64,000 bases of DNA from Lethocerus indicus (Eukaryota > Arthropoda > Insecta > Hemiptera > Belostomatidae). The position numbers were made by a program, and so were the translations under genes. This document shows positions 26,040-38,182 of this stretch, one piece after another (within the stretch, counting starts at the first letter, position 1; each line of letters opens with the position of its first letter). Under the pieces are notes generated by a model. The model did no database searches and was not told the origin of the DNA. It was given only the letters and a program-made list of their open reading frames with translations. The stretch is taken from NCBI GenBank assembly GCA_019843655.1, contig JACDQD010000002.1:13663154-13727153 (forward strand), in the 5' to 3' direction.

Positions 26040-27480
26040 CCCGCTGGAACCGATATTTCACGGCAACAAATCTAGTAATTAATCTCCCCTGTGGCGCGGA
26101 AGCACCAGAAATAAAACGCTACCTCAGGCTACTTGTCGACTTCATTTCTATCCCATTCCTCTCGAATAGTGGTCCATCTGCCGGAGGAGAAATTACACAA
26201 AATGCGGCATTCAAATATTCGAAAAGCGAATTACTAACGTATGGTAGCCAAAATTGGAAATCTCCATTAAAACCTCGCTGTTGCATGTTATAACTGTTAT
26301 TATTTCGGTTGTTGGTTATACGCTATATCAGTTTCGCAATCTTGCCATTTTGAAGAAAAGAAAATATAGGTGGTTAAGGAGTTATTCGGATAATATTAGG
26401 AGTGTTGTACACAAATTTAAAGGAAATTTCGTGCGCAATTACATACTTTGAACCGGTCAATGGACCCCTGGTGGTAACATATTTATATCTAAACGACGTT
26501 AACTATTTTAATCGTTATTAATCTATTATTACACAGGGCGTCCTTGGGCAGTTAGATTGAATGCGGTAACTATTTCATTTACGCTATTTTAAGTTAAATT
26601 ACAGAGTAAAGGATTAGATTGGAGGCGGGATCGGAAAGTTTACGATTTTCACCGAGAAAAGTGTATAATTTATTTTTCCATTGCGATTTCTTTCACCGGC
26701 CGGCAATTACTTTCTTATCCCATTATATTAGCTGCAAAGATTAGTGCTTCCAACCTGTTGAGGCCATCGCCAGTTGGCCAGCGACCGACCGTTCTGGGCA
26801 CCTCCTGGGCCTATTACAAGGAAAAAACCCAATAAAGGTAAACGCCTTCTATTAGCGGATAACTGTGCCAACTAATGGACGGCACCTAATAGCTTTTATA
26901 TTTTTTATCGTCGAGAAAAAATGGAAATCTTTTTTTTTTAAATCAGAATCACGAAATTCACTAACGAAGAATTGATGGAGTAGACAATTTAACTTCGCTC
27001 AAAGGGTTATAATATATACAGGATTTTCAATAAATTTGTGGATACCATATTCAAACATAGATAGCCTAGGTAACGCCATAGTAAAAAACCGAATAAATTT
27101 TATTTTGTAAAAATACGAATAAGAGATAATATGGTTTAAAAAATCGTATAAATGCGGACGTTGGGATTTGTCGAAGTCACCAAGGCTTGCACGAGAGCGT
27201 GAACATTTGTATATTTTACTTCTAGTTTAAATTCCCGAGTTTATCTCGGCTTCGGTTTATGATTTACGAGTTCGAATTGATGAGATCGGTCTCGGAATAA
27301 TAATTAAGTAGGAACGGAGAAACTTATATTCTCGGGGAATATCTGATAATATTAAATTGGGGTCCCGTATAATGAAGCAATTACATTATCGGCTTAATGC
27401 TGAAAACTTAGATAGCCTTTAATTTCTTGCGTATAAGGCAATCTGTGGGGACCCGGTCCTCGGGCCAACTTTAATTTTAC
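26040..27480. other. AT-rich non-coding stretch
   Basis: Short frames at 26024-26451 match no known family. A 25-base element at 26831-26855 recurs near 41.4 kb and is listed separately. Nothing else was seen. Confidence 0.55.
26831..26855 (+). repeat. Element shared with 41411-41436
   Basis: AATAAAGGTAAACG followed by a C-rich spacer and TCTATTAG. The same 14-base start and 8-base end recur 14.6 kb away with a slightly different spacer. GTAAACG resembles a forkhead-type core and TCTATTAG a homeodomain-type core, so this may be a repeated composite site. Confidence 0.5.
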
Positions 27481-28180
27481 GGGCTCCTTAAAATAACCAA
27501 CCGCGCGCGCAGACATTACGCCTCGGGCAGGTGACCGTCGCCGGGACAATTATTTATCGGCGAATTAATATTCGCTCCGATTTCGGCGTTATTATCTCGG
27601 AAGGAACAGGTGGCGGTGGCTTCCGAAAAGCGAAAAGCCGGTCGCTTTATAGAAGGCCGAAGATAGCCGGCCATTAGTTGGGAACAAACTGATTTATAGG
27701 TCGGGACCGGGGTAAAAAATTAACTTACCGACAAATTTATCCCCCGTTAATTGATTCTGAAACGTTGCCAGAACCGGACCCTTTTTCGAGTTCCGGTTTC
27801 TCGGACCGACTAATTGACGAAGCGCTGTCGAACCGTAGGGCGTTTCTGTGCAACACCGCGCCGTATTTTACCCATCGCGTTTCGGCCCTCTTTTATTTTT
27901 CCCGTCCGCGCGTTTTCGCGCCAAGAATTCATAACCGGGATCTGCCTACGCCCCGTCCGACCGGCGTATTAGAATACAGCCAGCTTGTGGGGGACAGCCC
28001 ACAAAAATGGCCTGCACCCGGTGCGCCAGTACGACCTCCTCCTCCTCCTCCTCCTCCTCCTCGGGGACCCACTCCAAGTGGGTCATTATTTCGTATTCCA
28101 GACCGGCGTGAATGTATTACCAGTTATAAAATGCATCCGGCCCGCCAATATCTCACACTCAAACACGGATCAGTTTAGTT
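27480..28180. other. CpG-rich block with CCT repeat
   Basis: GC-rich sequence, open in one frame for 137 codons (27765-28178) without recognisable domains. The frame runs through the CCT repeat, which gives a Pro or Leu run depending on frame. Probably non-coding. Confidence 0.5.
28035..28061 (+). repeat. (CCT)9 microsatellite
   Basis: Nine uninterrupted CCT units in a GC-rich block. Confidence 0.97.
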
Positions 28181-28639
28181 ATTTGAATATATACTACAGC
28201 TCTTGAGGTCACGTTCGCATCGCAAAATGCAGAAATACGGCGCATTATCATATTGATCGTATGTATAACACATAGATCTCAAGAACCTGCTAAAGAAACT
28301 TTATTATATATTGAAAATTAATAAACACGTTCGTAAAACTGGTTGTTTTATAGGGCACTCTACGATACTAACGCGTTTTTAATGACTATAATGTGTCCCG
28401 GTATATGCCCATTAGTTATTTGAAAAATTATAACAACGATAATTTGAGTACTATAATTGAGAAATTAAAATTAATACTACGCTATATAATTTGGAATGTC
28501 GACATAATTTTGATATTCAAATCAGTGGTCGGTTATCCTGAGCCGAGTAAAGTAGACTGCAAAAATGCCGTCTCACTTCTTACGCCGTTCGGCTTCGGGT
28601 TGGATATAATTGTAAATTAATTATTCATTTGCCGGCTTC

Positions 28640-29000
28640 TCATCCGGGATTTATGCTATCGGCGCGGGAGATTGTACATCGTTGTCCCGTTTAATATTCA
28701 TTGTGGCTCGGCCGGGGTTGGGGCCCCCGAGTGACGATCGCGCTCCGATAAAGCCGGCAGAATTATAAGTCGACGTTTCTTTCGTCTCTGGGCGTTCTTT
28801 GGTGGCTCGCATTCCCGAAAGAAGTTGGGCCCGGCGGTGGGAGATGTGGGTCAGCCAGGGCGGCCCCTGATTTAACTGGCTGACATTTGTCCTGTGGGTA
28901 GCAGGGCGGCGTCAGCGTCGGCTTTCTTCGACGACGCGTGCCCACACCGCCATTATAGATATTACCCCGGGTTCAGTACCGCTCGCAGAGGCCTTATCTC
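28640..29000. other. CpG-rich block
   Basis: A short GC-rich, CpG-dense stretch between AT-rich flanks. A 60-codon minus-strand frame at 28763-28945 is Pro/Arg-rich and unrecognised. Confidence 0.5.
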
Positions 29001-29652
29001 TCACGACGGCCGAGTATAAATTGTTTATTTAATTTCGACGCGTACAATGCCCCTGGGACAACTTTATCGGATTCCCGCTCGACGCCTTGTCCTCTATAAA
29101 TATTGGTCCTTAATCTGATGAGGTCTTAATAACGAACGGTTCGTGGCGACCGTTCCTTCGTTCGCCGTTTCCGTTTCCATTCCGGAAATCTCAGATTGCG
29201 GCGGCACTGCTAAAATATGCATATACAGTATGGTTGTTACACAATGCCTTACTCCTGATTTTATGCGTGTTGGTATTTACCGTTTTACATGTACGACGGT
29301 CCACTTGTCCGGAGTATATTCCCTCGAAATAAATTTTAAAAAGTCTAAACAGCTCAATAACTATTAACTTATATAATCATATAAGTATACAAATATAATC
29401 ATTTGAAAAACACATAATAATTATTAAAACCGCCAATGTGTTCCTATACATCTGTGCTTTCCAGAGCCAAGTCGTAAAGTAGCTTTCGCCTCCCGGATCG
29501 CTAACACCTTTCGATAATAAATTAAGAGTCGTTACGATTAATAATAACGATACGTGTTTTTAGTTTATTTTTCAGCGTTGGGATTTAATGCGACGGTTCG
29601 GCTCCTAATGGTTGAAATTTTTCACCGTGCGTTCGCCCGTAAATGGTAGGTT

Positions 29653-29669
29653 GGGGGGGGGGGGGGGGG
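29653..29669 (+). repeat. G17 homopolymer
   Basis: Seventeen consecutive G, the longest mononucleotide run seen here, at the edge of a GC-rich block (about 29640-29960). Length is likely to vary between individuals or assemblies. Confidence 0.95.
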
Positions 29670-30020
29670 AGGCGGAGAATTGTATATTCGGTCACCCCCG
29701 TCGGTCTGTGCCACCGAGAGCTCGTTATTTTAGCAGACTATAAATATGGGACGGGGATGAGGAGGGGGCTCGCCCACGCACCACATCCCAGGAGGCAACC
29801 GGGGAACGACAAATCATTCCGGGCGAATTTTAATGAAAAATCATTTCATCGCCAATACATAAATAAAGCTAAATCAAGGTGTAATTGTGGACGTAAAGGG
29901 GGATCGGGGCCGCCCCCGGGGCCCGCACCGCCGACCCGCCGCCCGTTCTTTTCTTCTTTTCCTGTAGCGGCTTGTCCGACAGCAGAGAGATAACAATTGC
30001 CGACGGAGAGGGTGGATGAC

Positions 30021-30069
30021 GGAGTTGGGGAGAAGAAAAGGAGGGAGAGAGATAGAGAGAGAGAGAGAC
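30021..30069 (+). repeat. GA-rich tract with (GA)n core
   Basis: A purine tract ending in a GA repeat, interrupted by one T at 30053. The overlapping minus-strand frames here simply translate it as Ser/Leu runs. Confidence 0.9.
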
Positions 30070-30249
30070 TGAATAGATTTGCATTCATTTGCACTTAGCG
30101 GCCAAATGGCCATATAAAGAAATAGAAAGACGCCTTGGCGGAGATAACTCCCTCCCGCTCTGGGCAACGCTCCCTGGTCCGTGTGTCCCCACCTGATCAC
30201 CAAGCTTCGCACCTTAACTCTTTCTTCAATTTTATTTACCAAAATAACC

Positions 30250-33200
30250 GTTGTACGAAAATATTTACATTTGTTTCAACTTCCTCTATATATTGCTATA
30301 GGCACAATTTGTAATGTTAATACTCACTGATAGTGCCTAATGATAGATGAAGATAACAATAATATTCGTTACAGGAAGCCCTGATGTTTTCAATAAACTA
30401 CATATTTGTTGGATACTATTTCATCATATATCTTAAACGTTACTTAAATTTAATATTTATTTATTGCGGCTTCTCATATATTGGCCTTTCTGTCTGAACT
30501 GACATTATGAACAACCCTTATATTCGCATCTTTAAAACATGCTAATTATTCCAAAGAGAAAAAAAATTATATTTTCCTAAATCTGGAACGGTACAAAGGA
30601 AATGAGAATCCTTCATTCAAGAATAAAAGCAACATGTCGCACGTGATGGTTGAATCACAGTTTTTATTTCCTTTTCTGATAACAAATCAAGTGTTTAAAT
30701 GCAATTTTAATTTCGTTAAAACAGTACAGGGATTTAGTTTAGTCCTCTATATATGTGTATGACTTTGAGTCAAATTTCTGTTTAATACAGCCGTCTCAAT
30801 TCCTTCCCGTTGAATGAAAAAAAGTGTGCCGTGAAGATTCGGCTTAATATAACACAATAAATTTCGGGACGAGAGGATGAATCTGCGGTGTAATGAGAGT
30901 TGACAAGTGAGGAGAGATAACAAGGCCAGATGCCGTCCAAGTTTTTGCTTCCATCCCGGGCTCCCCGCTTCCCTTATTAAGTGAAACTTGTGACGGCAAT
31001 AAATTTCACCCAACGTTTTATCGTGTCATCTCCGTATCCTTTATTTAAGGCTGTAGACCGTTTTTTTTAATCCGAACCCGCGCAGATACGGTTCCTCTGC
31101 ATGAATTACAGACCACGGTAATGGTCAGTTGAAAAGGAGGAGATTAATGCGGTACAATTTTTGAGAGATCTATCGCGCGAAGTTATCGCTATCTTAATTG
31201 AAAATATAAGTTTATAATGAATTAATGAGATCATTCCGGCATTCGTTTTCAATTTACGGAACGAGCGTTTCGTCAGGTTTGTTATTAAATAATACCATCA
31301 AATATTACCGAAACTGCCACCGTAGCACATTGGCTTAAATCAACCATAATGCTCCGGTTGTGCTGGTCACGGACTTCCGCGATGGGCACAGAATTTTGCG
31401 ACAGCACTCAAGATATTAAGAGATGAGTTACGGTCCTAGAACAGAAACGTTAAGGACAGATTACCGGTATTGGTGATTTTTATTTTCTCATTTCTTCTTT
31501 CCGCCCAACAAATGATTTAAAGACCGAGCATGAGGCAGGGCATTAAATTAGATCACGGAAAGTGACAACCCAATGCCAGCGCCGGTGCTCGCTTAATAGC
31601 AAACGTTCTAATTACGATATACGTGTTCGTCACGCGGCAAATGTCAGATTAGAGATAAATTATGAATAAATATGCCAGCGATTTCTTGTCAATAATGGCA
31701 AATAAATTGTTCCTGGAATTCCTTCACAGAGACCGATATGAAAGGTTAATGTAAGTGCTTTGATTATTGTCCGGACGATCAGCGGTCCGAACAAATCTTA
31801 GAGAGGAGAGAAAAAACTGATTGCAATCAACCGATGGTTCTAGAGGCAGGGAGTGAGCAAATTCAAATTTCTAAGCGTCAACAGGCCTCGATCATGCTCC
31901 AGCCGGATTACCAGCCCGGCGCTGTACCGTTTGGCCTCGATTCCCGCTAGCACGCTCACCTCTCAACCTACTCCCACTATTCGGGACATTTTTACCTCCT
32001 TAGAGAGCTGCGGCATAATTTCTCGCCTCGATTTTACAAGAAGCAGTTCCTCAGAAGGTGTCAATATTGAATTCATGAATAACATTTCGTTGCAAATTTG
32101 ATGATATATAGAAAAATTCTGAGTTTTTTATAGTGAATAAAAAGTGTCCAGAAATGATCTTTCAATTATAAACAATTAGGTTAATTTAACCAGCATGCAA
32201 AAGACCTACTGAAGATTGTGAGAGCAGAAACCGATCTAAAACCAAATTAGGGGCTAAACCAGAAAACCATAAGGATGATTGTATTATATACATTAAAACG
32301 TCACGATCAGTAATTTGGAATGTGGTCCCCGAACATTTCCAAAATACCCATAAGAAACTCTATTAGTTGTCCACGCTATAACGCATTGAAGACACCTGTA
32401 CCTTTTACCGTACACATTTGGAAAACACTTGCGGGACGGTTAATGCCCAGATTAATGTCGCGGCCAAATCAGTTAAACCAGAACCATTATAACTGGAAAC
32501 TCCGGCGTTATTTCCTAATTTAGTGGTGGAGGCCGGCGCTAATTCATTGTAAGAGGGGGCCCCTAACGAGAGCCGGAGGCCCGCTAAGATATAAGCTCGT
32601 AAAAACGGCGTGATGATGGCGCTGTCTAGTCGATGCTTCGGTTCCAAACAAAGTCTATATTTGGCTAATGAATATGGGGCCTTCGTCGGTTCGACGACTG
32701 GAACGGCGAGTCGAACTTTCGTCACACGTGGTCCGAATGTTAACTTCCCAAAATTATTCCAACAACCGGATTCCCAAGGAATATATTTATTCTTGTTTAT
32801 AAAAGACATCGTGATTATAAAACAGCAACGGTACCGCATGGCCTAATTAAAAACAAATTTTAATTTAAATACCAATAAAATCGTCGTGAACAGGTGTCAT
32901 GTAACCCTACTGAGGTACGTATTTTATTTAAGTTAACCTTAAATTCCATTATCCTTGTTGATTAGAAATACCTATGTGCCTTATTCTACTTATTTATATA
33001 ATAAAAAGTATTCTGCATAAACAAAAAGGAAATATTTCTAAATTCGTCGCTCTGATGGTAGTGTGCCGTGCAAGAAATCAACGGAAAATAATCTCATGAA
33101 TTGAGAGCTCAAAAAATTGTGAGTGTAAAATATGTAGTTCTGTACGCGGATTGTTACAATATAGCGATATAGAGCGGGCATTCGCATTGAGTTTTACACT

Positions 33201-34480
33201 AAAATACAGGACGCAATCTTCCATATTGGCAGCAAGCCAGGCGAGTTAAGTGCATCTCTCCTGTCGCTACACGCGACGAGAGAAATTAGATGAATAACAG
33301 TTTAGATCGGTCGGGCACGGCAATTGAATAATTGTAAATCAATGCTTTTTAATAGCGCATCAGTCGGTGGTTGTTTGAGTTCGAGTGGAATTCTACAAAA
33401 ATAATGACATCTGTCCCTGGAATTTACACTGTAGAGTGGGAAAAGCATAAAACGTGAAAATACAAACTTTGTTGGAGGAGCTCGTAACGCATGTGCAACG
33501 TTTATGGGCGAATTAAAATTGCCGCGATAAAGTATTGAGCGTAAAAATCTTATTACCTACCCCGGGACGTTTATAAACTACCGGGGCCGATATTTTTCCG
33601 CTTTTGCTTTTTTAAAGGAGGTGAAGGGGGAAAGGGGGAGGAGATGTCGTTTTAATTTAATGTTAAGGGCAGAAGAGTCATCCTTCAGTGGAGGGAGAAA
33701 TGAGATGTTATCCGGGACCATTTTAGTACCCCGTAAACCTTCGATGTCACACTCGAAGCTTATAACACAAAACCGGACACCGCCGCATAGCTCTCTTTAA
33801 TGCATCCCATATAGACATTATACTCACCTCTTATTTTTTTTCAACATAACCTCTCGTATTTGCCGCATAAAATCTTCTTTCTCATCCGGCCCAAAAAGAC
33901 GGTGTGTGGCAAAATATTGTCTTAAAGTTAATATATGTCTTTGGAAATCAATCTGATGTTTACGTTATGAGTTAGGTTCATAAGTCCTGAAATATATGTG
34001 TATGTGTCAGTTTGATCTAACGAATTAGTTCTTAAACATTGTTCAAATAAAGGAAATATTCTTATTAATTTCTAGTGTTTTATGAATAAATCGTAAATTA
34101 TTTATCGAATATTTATGAATATGTTAAGAGTTATTTGTTTTCTCCACTTAATTGCAGGAAATATCCACGCTCAACATAGATAGGGCGTAAACCAGATTTA
34201 CAATATAGTCACAATGTATTTCTCGTTTTGCAGTTTTTTATTATATTTAACGGTGTATGGAGAGATCCGAGGAATTCCAGAACGATTCCGAAGAATTGCG
34301 CGCATCGTCGGTGAAGAATGCCAGGAATCATGAACGTGCTTTAAAAAGGGAAGGAAATTTGGCTCCAACCATCGTTTAGGAATGAGCGCAACAACTTCAA
34401 AAATGCCGTCGCCGGGTATTAACCAATTCATTATCACCAGTAAAGTACGGATTGCGACCGAAGGGTAAAAAATATCTCAC
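30250..34480. other. AT-rich non-coding stretch
   Basis: No gene recognised. The longest frame is a 144-codon ATG frame on the minus strand (32405-32839), discussed under findings. A purine tract lies at 33614-33644. Remaining sequence shows no repeat or RNA gene that I can support. Confidence 0.5.
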
Positions 34481-35110
34481 AGAGGGTGGGGGGACAGGTG
34501 CGTTGGCAATTTACGAAGGCATCTTCGGCTCGTTACGAGCGCGTATAAAGTAAAAGAAACGTCGGAACTCCTTATAACGCCCCCGGATAAATAACGGGCG
34601 TATAAACCGGCCGGAGAAATTTCTCACACTTTATTGGCTTGTTTTGCCCTTTCCGAGGGGTGAAATACGGCCCCGAAAATTTAGAGGACTTTCGAGCGGA
34701 CCGCCATTGTGCGGGATGGCGGGAGGAGGGTTGGAGGTTGGGGGGCCACCCTAATCGACGGAAACCTCCTAAATACGGTGACGGCGCCACTATGTTAGGC
34801 CGGCGTCAACCTGTTTCCCCCCCGCGCGGCTCCGCACGATTTGAATAAGATTTATGGCCCTGGGACCTTCACTTTGGGCGGGGGTGGCAGGCCCTCCAGA
34901 TTGCGGAAGTTCTTCTCCCCCCGATTCCTTTTTCCACAGAATGCAAATGTCTCCCGTTTTCTGGACGGAATCTTTTACTTTTTTCCAGCTACCGCCCCCG
35001 TTATCCCCAATTACGAATTCAAATTTATTGCCGAGATAGCCGGGCGACTCCCCCCTAATCGTTGTCCCGACTAGGGCGGCAGGTGTGGCCCTGACTGTTT
35101 ACGACGGCAA
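34480..35110. other. CpG-rich block
   Basis: GC-rich sequence with overlapping frames on both strands (34572-34848, 34841-35074) and no domain. It contains one TTTATGGCC (34851-34859). Confidence 0.5.
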
Positions 35111-35390
35111 CTCCGGCGCCCGATTTCGAATAGCATTAATTTCGGAGATAGTATTTTTCATTCGTCGGATTGAACTGTTACAATAGTGGCGGTACGGAGG
35201 CTCAGGTTTATGTATTAATAGCCATAGCTTTATACTAGCCATAGATAATTAACTAAATTGAGTAGGAATTTGACTAAAACTCTGTTAATAATTACCAAGG
35301 GGAGAAAAACAGAAATTATATTGATTAAAATGGGGCAGGTAATCATTCTTGTTTGGACATTTCCGCTATTGGATCGCCCGGAAATTCTGA

Positions 35391-35406
35391 TACCTGGTGC
35401 CAGGTA
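35391..35406. other. Perfect inverted repeat TACCTGG-TG-CCAGGTA
   Basis: Seven-base arms separated by two bases. Each arm carries a CAGGTA core, the core of the Zelda (CAGGTAG) motif in insects, so it could be a paired inverted site. This could also be coincidence. Confidence 0.8.
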
Positions 35407-36357
35407 CAATATTGTCGTCATACGTAACGAGCGACATTTCTTTTCTGTAAATTTGATTTAAATTTAGAGCAAACATTCTGGATGAAATACAAGGCATTTT
35501 CGCATAATAGGATTCATTCAACGGGGTCAATTGAAAGCGATTATTCCAGCCGAACGGCTAAAGAGTGAAGCGACCCGAATGGAACAATATTGTTCATCAC
35601 GGTGTTAGTAATTCACGCCGGCTTCATTATTGGCGGCTTGTTCTCGATTGGCTTATGACCAACGGTTCGCTTGACCTAGAACATAATCAGAAAATCGCGC
35701 GGCGACAGTTTCACTCCATAACTTACCTCATTAGCGTTTCATAGGCCTTATGAGTCATACTTCTGATTTTTATACCCCCCCTCATGACCCAAATACTTCC
35801 GAGAGAGCTTCGTTTTTATATCGCCCTCTAAGCAGTAGCCTTTTTAAATGGAGCGCGCCTATCTGTTTTCATTTTACCCACAGAAGCGTTGAACATTACT
35901 GACGTTAATACGCAATGACTGCAACTCATTGTACACCTTTCTAACTCATAAAATACTATATAATCGAAGATATAAACACTTGTCTACCCTCATAGAGGAC
36001 ACCAGGGTTGTAAAAAAATCCACATGCCTAGATGTCTTCAAGAAGCAACTTTAGATTTTGAACCACTGGACCGATAGAGCGTTTAGGGATTTTTTAAGTA
36101 AAATGAAGGACGATAAAATGAAGTTAAAAAAATGTTATTGGGCCAACGGCCTAAATAATTCGGCGCGACCTAATATGCGAGGTATCTGGAAACGAATTTA
36201 ATGGATTTATGCGTTTATTATGCACGTATTTATTGAGAAGAAATGTATCCATAACAATAGGCGTCTGTCTTTCGGTCTAAATAATCCGGAGCGAGTGGAT
36301 TTTTTGGCCGGTTGCCACTTGGCTTCAGTCATCTCCGGAACTCGTCAACAAGCCCCT

Positions 36358-36371
36358 CCCCCCCCCCCCCC
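36358..36371 (+). repeat. C14 homopolymer
   Basis: Fourteen consecutive C, preceded by CCCCT. A simple mononucleotide tract. Confidence 0.95.
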
Positions 36372-36862
36372 GGCTCAACGGTCTTAATATCCATTATTTA
36401 GCATAATAAAGTCGTGCTTTCTCATTTCGATCTCGGAACCTGAATATTTGAACCATTTTAATTTATCAGAGGCTACCGGTCGCGCCTGAAGCCGACCGGA
36501 GAACTGGCAGAAACTCTCCAATTGGCCCCGACATAACAACCCTCTGCTTTTATCCGGCCTCTCACCGGCAGACCTAGTCTTTATCTTAATGATTTTATTA
36601 TTTTAAACGACAAAAGTAGCATTGAGTGCGACCTCATAGGTGGTCCACAATTTCAAAACTGATAGGAGTTTGTTTTCTCTCTTTGGCATCTCATTGTTTC
36701 GAAAAAATATCGGCTCTTTCAAAATTGTGCTTGCTCCTATTGCAGAATTATATAAAGATGCACGAAAGAAGCGTAAAATCATTAATCTATTAATCCGACA
36801 GAAATAGAAATTACCTTTGCTAAGCCCCATGATTTCGGCCAATTACAGAGTAATTAATGTCC

Positions 36863-36878
36863 CTTCATCGCGATGAAG
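36863..36878. other. 16-bp perfect palindrome CTTCATCGCGATGAAG
   Basis: Exact dyad symmetry over sixteen bases with no spacer and a TCGCGA centre. It could bind a symmetric dimer; no matching factor was recognised. Confidence 0.85.
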
Positions 36879-37701
36879 ATCTCTGCAGGGAAACTTTTAA
36901 CAGGACGAAGAATGTTCTGTGAAGGTTTGGAACATAATTTTGATGTTTTATTACAGTTACTGTTATCAGAAATGTTCATAACCAATTATGTTTATATTCT
37001 TACGCGTTACTCAGTATGAATGGGTGTGTCGACAATGATAGAGAACTGGCTTGTGCCCCTAACAGTGGAAAGGAAGCAGGATATCTCCGCCTCCAAGTCG
37101 CCACACAATTGTCCACTACCGTTAAGCCCACCGCCGATTAAATATGGACGGGGCATCGCTTTGTAAATATTATTTCTCTTACGTGGGGGGTGTCCTAGGA
37201 CGTGTTCGGATTTGGGAATAAAATTAACTCGCACGAGCTTTTTTTGGGAGGCTTATATATATTGTAGAAAAAACGAACCAACCGCATAAGCCACTTAAAT
37301 AGCTTGTCCCGGGCACGTGACTAGGAAATCGGGCGGGTTTTTATGGAGTCTCCCATGTAAAACACCTGGCGCGTACGATACACACAGAGATACAGCTTCC
37401 ATTATGGCCGGCTGATAATTCATACCGTCCTAATGCCGAGTAGTGAGAAACGTATATCTAACAAATACTTTCCTCTTATGTATACATTATATCACACGGA
37501 GCTGTAATAATTATTAACACCTTAGAGTAACAATGCATACAGTGCAATCAGGATGACTACTTTCCTGCTTTTTATGTTTAGATCCCTTTCTGCAAACAAT
37601 TTTTGTATTAAAGGAAACATTCTTTTATATCATACGCTGTATAAATTACATATACCATCTCGCAACTATTTCTGTATTCATGTGCATAAATCTAGAGAGA
37701 T

Positions 37702-37719
37702 ACAGCCTGAAAAGGCTGT
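37702..37719 (+). other. Perfect hairpin with GAAA loop and T-rich tail
   Basis: Seven-base arms ACAGCCT and AGGCTGT enclose GAAA, and the plus strand continues into TTTATTT. The shape resembles a small GNRA-capped stem-loop followed by U-rich RNA. No snRNA, histone stem-loop or tRNA signature surrounds it. Confidence 0.8.
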
Positions 37720-38162
37720 TTTATTTGTTCATATTTTATGCATAAATCAATAACGCTTTTACTTAGACTTTGGAATATATTTGTGCCCGGTACATATGGA
37801 AGCAGAGGACTAGAAATGTATTATATTTATAGAATTTGTAGCAAAGTAATGAACAAAACTGTGATAAACGTCGTCTTGAGTAAAATCGTCTAAAGCCCAA
37901 TGTTGAAGATTATTGACTTTGACATGGTATAATTGAATTATTGCCGGTTTAACGTGACCAATCGCGTCGTATTAGTATGACTCAATGGAATGGAACATTT
38001 AAAACAAATAAATACGTCCTAATAGTCGGGTCTCGTTGTCAACCACGCCTACGCATTAACAACGAGAAAGGTCAACATTTCACCCGATATTGTATCAGTC
38101 TCAAAGGATTGGGGCTCGTATAGATATCAGACGAGTTGCAAAACCCGGACCTGCGTAAAAAA

Positions 38163-38182
38163 TTATACTTCGAAAAGTATAA
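38163..38182. other. Perfect hairpin TTATACTT-CGAA-AAGTATAA
   Basis: Eight-base arms around a CGAA loop, another GNRA-class tetraloop only if the closing base is ignored. AT-rich arms make it less striking than the GC-containing hairpins. Confidence 0.75.

Larger units (their letters stand above)
24011..27612. promoter_or_regulatory. Cluster of CAGGTG E-boxes
   Basis: Nine CAGGTG/CACCTG sites were found by eye at 24011, 24100, 24220, 24594, 24661, 25651, 25858, 27528 and 27607. Five of these extend to AACAGGTG/CACCTGTT. About one to two six-base sites would be expected in 3.6 kb. CAGGTG is bound by Snail/Escargot/Scratch zinc fingers and by some bHLH dimers in insects. Spacing is irregular. 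The cluster spans a GC-rich block, which raises the chance expectation somewhat. Confidence 0.4.

Noticed and set aside
27765..28178. 137-codon frame through the CCT repeat
   Set aside because: Its length owes much to GC-rich composition and to the repeat itself; no domain is visible.
29846..30242. Overlapping minus-strand frames rich in Ser/Leu/Pro
   Set aside because: They translate the GA repeat and its flanks in three registers; none has a domain.
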